Assembly: GCA_031556725.1 (NCBI GenBank)
Contig: JAVBSL010000022.1
Location: forward strand, 1 to 64,000
Direction of reading: 5' to 3'
DNA: 64,000 nucleotides
Source of the DNA: UBA935 sp031556725
GTDB taxonomy: Bacteria; Bacillota; Clostridia; Lachnospirales; Lachnospiraceae
The notes under the pieces are model-generated. The model worked only from the letters and a program-made list of their open reading frames with translations, searched no databases and was not told where the DNA came from. Positions 61,900 to 64,000 of the stretch are shown here, one piece after another. Position numbers and translations under genes: made by a program. Position 1 is the stretch's first letter, and each line of letters opens with the position of its first letter.

Positions 61900-63912
61900 T
61901 CAAATATATTTTTTCATAACTTTGATAAGTGCTTCTATATCTATGGGTTTGGTTATGTGTTCGTTCATCCCTACCCCTTTGGCCATCGCCACATCTTCCG
62001 GGAAGGCATTGGCTGTAATTGCAAAAATCGGAATATCCGCGGCATCCTCCCGCTCCATTCCCCGGATTGCACCGGCCGCTTCATAACCATCCATGATGGG
62101 CATTTTAACATCCATCAGAATCAAATCATACTCTCTGACTGCAGATGTCATAAATTTCAACACCGCCTCTTTTCCATCCTGAGCCGTATCTACTTTTACA
62201 CCGGTCAACTCCAGAATTTCCTGGATCATCTCCCGATTAATAGGGTTGTCCTCCGCTAATAAAATCTTTTTCCCAATAAACTGTCCGTTAATCTGCTGCT
62301 CGATTCCATCATTTCCGGTTTCTTCTTTAATTTCTTCATATTTTTGCAGTTCCAGATCTATGACAACGGTCACACATGTCCCCTTTGAAACAGTGCTTTT
62401 TACTTCGATGCTGCCGTTCATTACCTGGACAATGCTTTGGGTAATTGCCATACCCAGCCCAGTGCCGCTGATTTGGCTGATCCTTGAATCATCTGCCCGG
62501 CTGAAGGGCTCAAAAATCTTGTTTACAAAGCTTTCCTCCATGCCAATGCCGTTGTCCTCAAACTGTATCTCATAACGCTGATACCCTGACAGAAATATAT
62601 CCTTCTCCTCAATGGTTACGGCAATCTTCCCGCCTTCCGGTGTATATTTACCGGCATTGGATAAAATGTTGATGAACACCTGCTGCAGCCGGCTTGTATC
62701 ACCGATTACATGATCATGCTTGATTTCCTTACAGAAGATATCAAACTGCTGTTTCTTACTTTCTATGGAGGGACTGATTACCGTCTGAATACCTTTACAA
62801 AATTCGGATATTTTGAAAGGTACCCTGTTTAACTCCAGTTTTCCGCTTTCTATTTTGCCCATATCCAGCACTTCATTAACCAGCTCCAAAAGCAGCTTTC
62901 CGGATACTTCTACCTTTTCAACATATTCTTTGACTTTTTCCGCATTATCCGCATTACTTCTTAACAATGTGGTCATTCCGATAATGGCATTTAGCGGCGT
63001 CCTGATGTCATGGGACATCCTGGATAAAAAATCACTTTTGGCGTAATTGGCATTCTTAGCCAAAACATATGCCTCCCAAAGGGCATCCTTTTGTTTTTCT
63101 TCCTGCTGCTTTTGCTTATTAATATCCTGAAACGCCAGAATGGCACCGTCTTTTCCATTATCCTGTTTCCACATGAAAATGGAACAGCTAACCCACTTGT
63201 ATCCGCCCTTAACTTTTCTGCGATACTCTCCGCCAAAACGGTTTTCTCCGCCGTCCATAATTTCTTCAAAATGCTCTATTGTCATTTCCTTAAGATATTT
63301 TCGGTAATCACTGGGATGAAAATACTTCTTTATGACAATTTCCAAAAATTCTTCGTAGGATAAGTCTTTATCAATATCCGCTATATTACTATACATATCC
63401 TGCTGTAAACGCACCGGCCGGACTATTCCGCTTTGAAACTCCACCCGGTAGATGGCATAGAAAATATTATTAAGAGCACCCAGTATCTCCTGATTCCATT
63501 CTTGTAGCTGCTCTTTTTCTTCCCTCAATATCGCTGTATCCGAAATGTTCTGGTGATATCCGCGAATACAGATGCCTTCAGTATAATCATAATCCCGCAT
63601 GCCACCGCAGCGAATAAATATCTTCCCCAGCTTTGGATGCATCCACGGATACTGCACTTCCGCAAGGACACTGGTCTTCATATCCTCCATGCCCTTTTGG
63701 ACCTTTGCATAATACTCCTCCGGAATATTACTGTCCCATCTCTTAAAGCATTCTTCCGGAGATGGCATTCCATCTAGACCCAATAATTCCAACATGGTTT
63801 CGTTGGCATACATCCTGGGTTCTTTTCCCTCATCCATCTCGACCTTCCACAATCCAATCATCGTTTCGTGGAGCAATGTACCCATCATCGCAGGATCATT
63901 GAATTTTTTCAT
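61900..63912 (-). CDS. Hybrid sensor histidine kinase (PAS-PAS-HisKA-HATPase-receiver)
   Basis: A 670-aa kinase without membrane helices, so cytoplasmic. Two PAS-like regions occupy about 10-125 and 145-275. The phosphoacceptor motif is FLSRMSHDIRTPLNAIIG (His near 308). The ATPase domain has an N box (NILSNAGKYTPEGG), G1 (EDNGIGMEES) and G2 (GTGLGMAIT). The C-terminal receiver has LLAEDNPINREM, phosphoacceptor LILMDVKMPIMDG and HITKPID. No output domain or histidine phosphotransfer protein is nearby. A GAGGTGAGG site precedes the ATG. Confidence 0.94.
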   Translation of the reverse strand: MKKFNDPAMMGTLLHETMIGLWKVEMDEGKEPRMYANETMLELLGLDGMPSPEECFKRWDSNIPEEYYAKVQKGMEDMKTSVLAEVQYPWMHPKLGKIFIRCGGMRDYDYTEGICIRGYHQNISDTAILREEKEQLQEWNQEILGALNNIFYAIYRVEFQSGIVRPVRLQQDMYSNIADIDKDLSYEEFLEIVIKKYFHPSDYRKYLKEMTIEHFEEIMDGGENRFGGEYRRKVKGGYKWVSCSIFMWKQDNGKDGAILAFQDINKQKQQEEKQKDALWEAYVLAKNANYAKSDFLSRMSHDIRTPLNAIIGMTTLLRSNADNAEKVKEYVEKVEVSGKLLLELVNEVLDMGKIESGKLELNRVPFKISEFCKGIQTVISPSIESKKQQFDIFCKEIKHDHVIGDTSRLQQVFINILSNAGKYTPEGGKIAVTIEEKDIFLSGYQRYEIQFEDNGIGMEESFVNKIFEPFSRADDSRISQISGTGLGMAITQSIVQVMNGSIEVKSTVSKGTCVTVVIDLELQKYEEIKEETGNDGIEQQINGQFIGKKILLAEDNPINREMIQEILELTGVKVDTAQDGKEAVLKFMTSAVREYDLILMDVKMPIMDGYEAAGAIRGMEREDAADIPIFAITANAFPEDVAMAKGVGMNEHITKPIDIEALIKVMKKYI

Positions 63913-64000
63913 ATCCTCACCTCTTTACCCTAACATCCGCCACTCTTATACCCTCTATATATTTTAGCATTTCTTTTAATTTTTCGGTAGTCCCTATTTA

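Overview
The window looks like a low-GC Gram-positive chromosome, most likely an anaerobic gut-type Clostridia (Lachnospiraceae-like). The reasons are strong AGGAGG-type ribosome binding sites, lipoprotein-anchored sugar-binding proteins, YesM/YesN-type two-component systems, pyruvate phosphate dikinase, and a general AT-rich composition. No rRNA, tRNA or CRISPR array was seen. The contig is open at the left, where kdpD is cut, and ends in about 90 bases of non-coding sequence upstream of the hybrid kinase at the right.

Layout. (1) 1-5770, + strand: a potassium-import operon kdpD(partial)-kdpE-kdpA-kdpB-kdpC, visibly more GC-rich than the rest. Its last gene runs tail-to-tail into glgB, and both C-termini look abnormal, as if a recombination joint lies there. 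(2) 5696-19001: glgB with a divergent TetR regulator, a lipoprotein, an MFS carrier, an L,D-transpeptidase with a DUF3781 protein, a truncated acyltransferase, a polysaccharide deacetylase, a short UvrA paralogue, an AraC/GyrI-like regulator and an AAA/DUF4143 ATPase. (3) 19110-24596: an alpha-glycoside locus. AraC regulator, GPH sugar symporter and GH13 alpha-glucosidase form one operon, divergent from a GH4 glycosidase. (4) 24682-32665: a second AAA/DUF4143 ATPase; then a compact three-gene operon (DUF2156 protein, MATE exporter fused to an anti-sigma-type ATPase domain, GH3-type acyl-adenylating enzyme), divergent from an ECF-like sigma factor; then a nuclease-gene remnant. (5) 32717-41107: ppdK, a glycerophosphodiesterase with an MFS carrier, and an ABC-F ATPase with a PHP-HAD fusion protein. 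(6) 41108-60313, nearly all on the - strand: a carbohydrate-sensing and uptake region. Two binding-protein/permease/permease ABC importers without an ATPase gene lie between two operons that each encode a binding protein, a YesM-type kinase and a YesN-type regulator. A protein resembling a pentameric ligand-gated ion channel sits in this block. (7) 60423-63912: gltX and a hybrid histidine kinase.

The most unusual signal is non-coding. Two long inverted-repeat elements (about 41374-41612 and 55431-55723) each sit a few bases after the stop codon of a - strand gene. Their arms are unrelated in sequence yet self-complementary in each; in the second they match perfectly over 87 bp. Both enclose a small hairpin of the same design, GGA-GYTC-CYCT-GARC-GAG, flanked by a stem that differs in sequence but pairs in both. 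I do not recognise this family. The GH3/MATE-ATPase/DUF2156 operon and the channel-like protein are the best protein-level candidates for undescribed biology.
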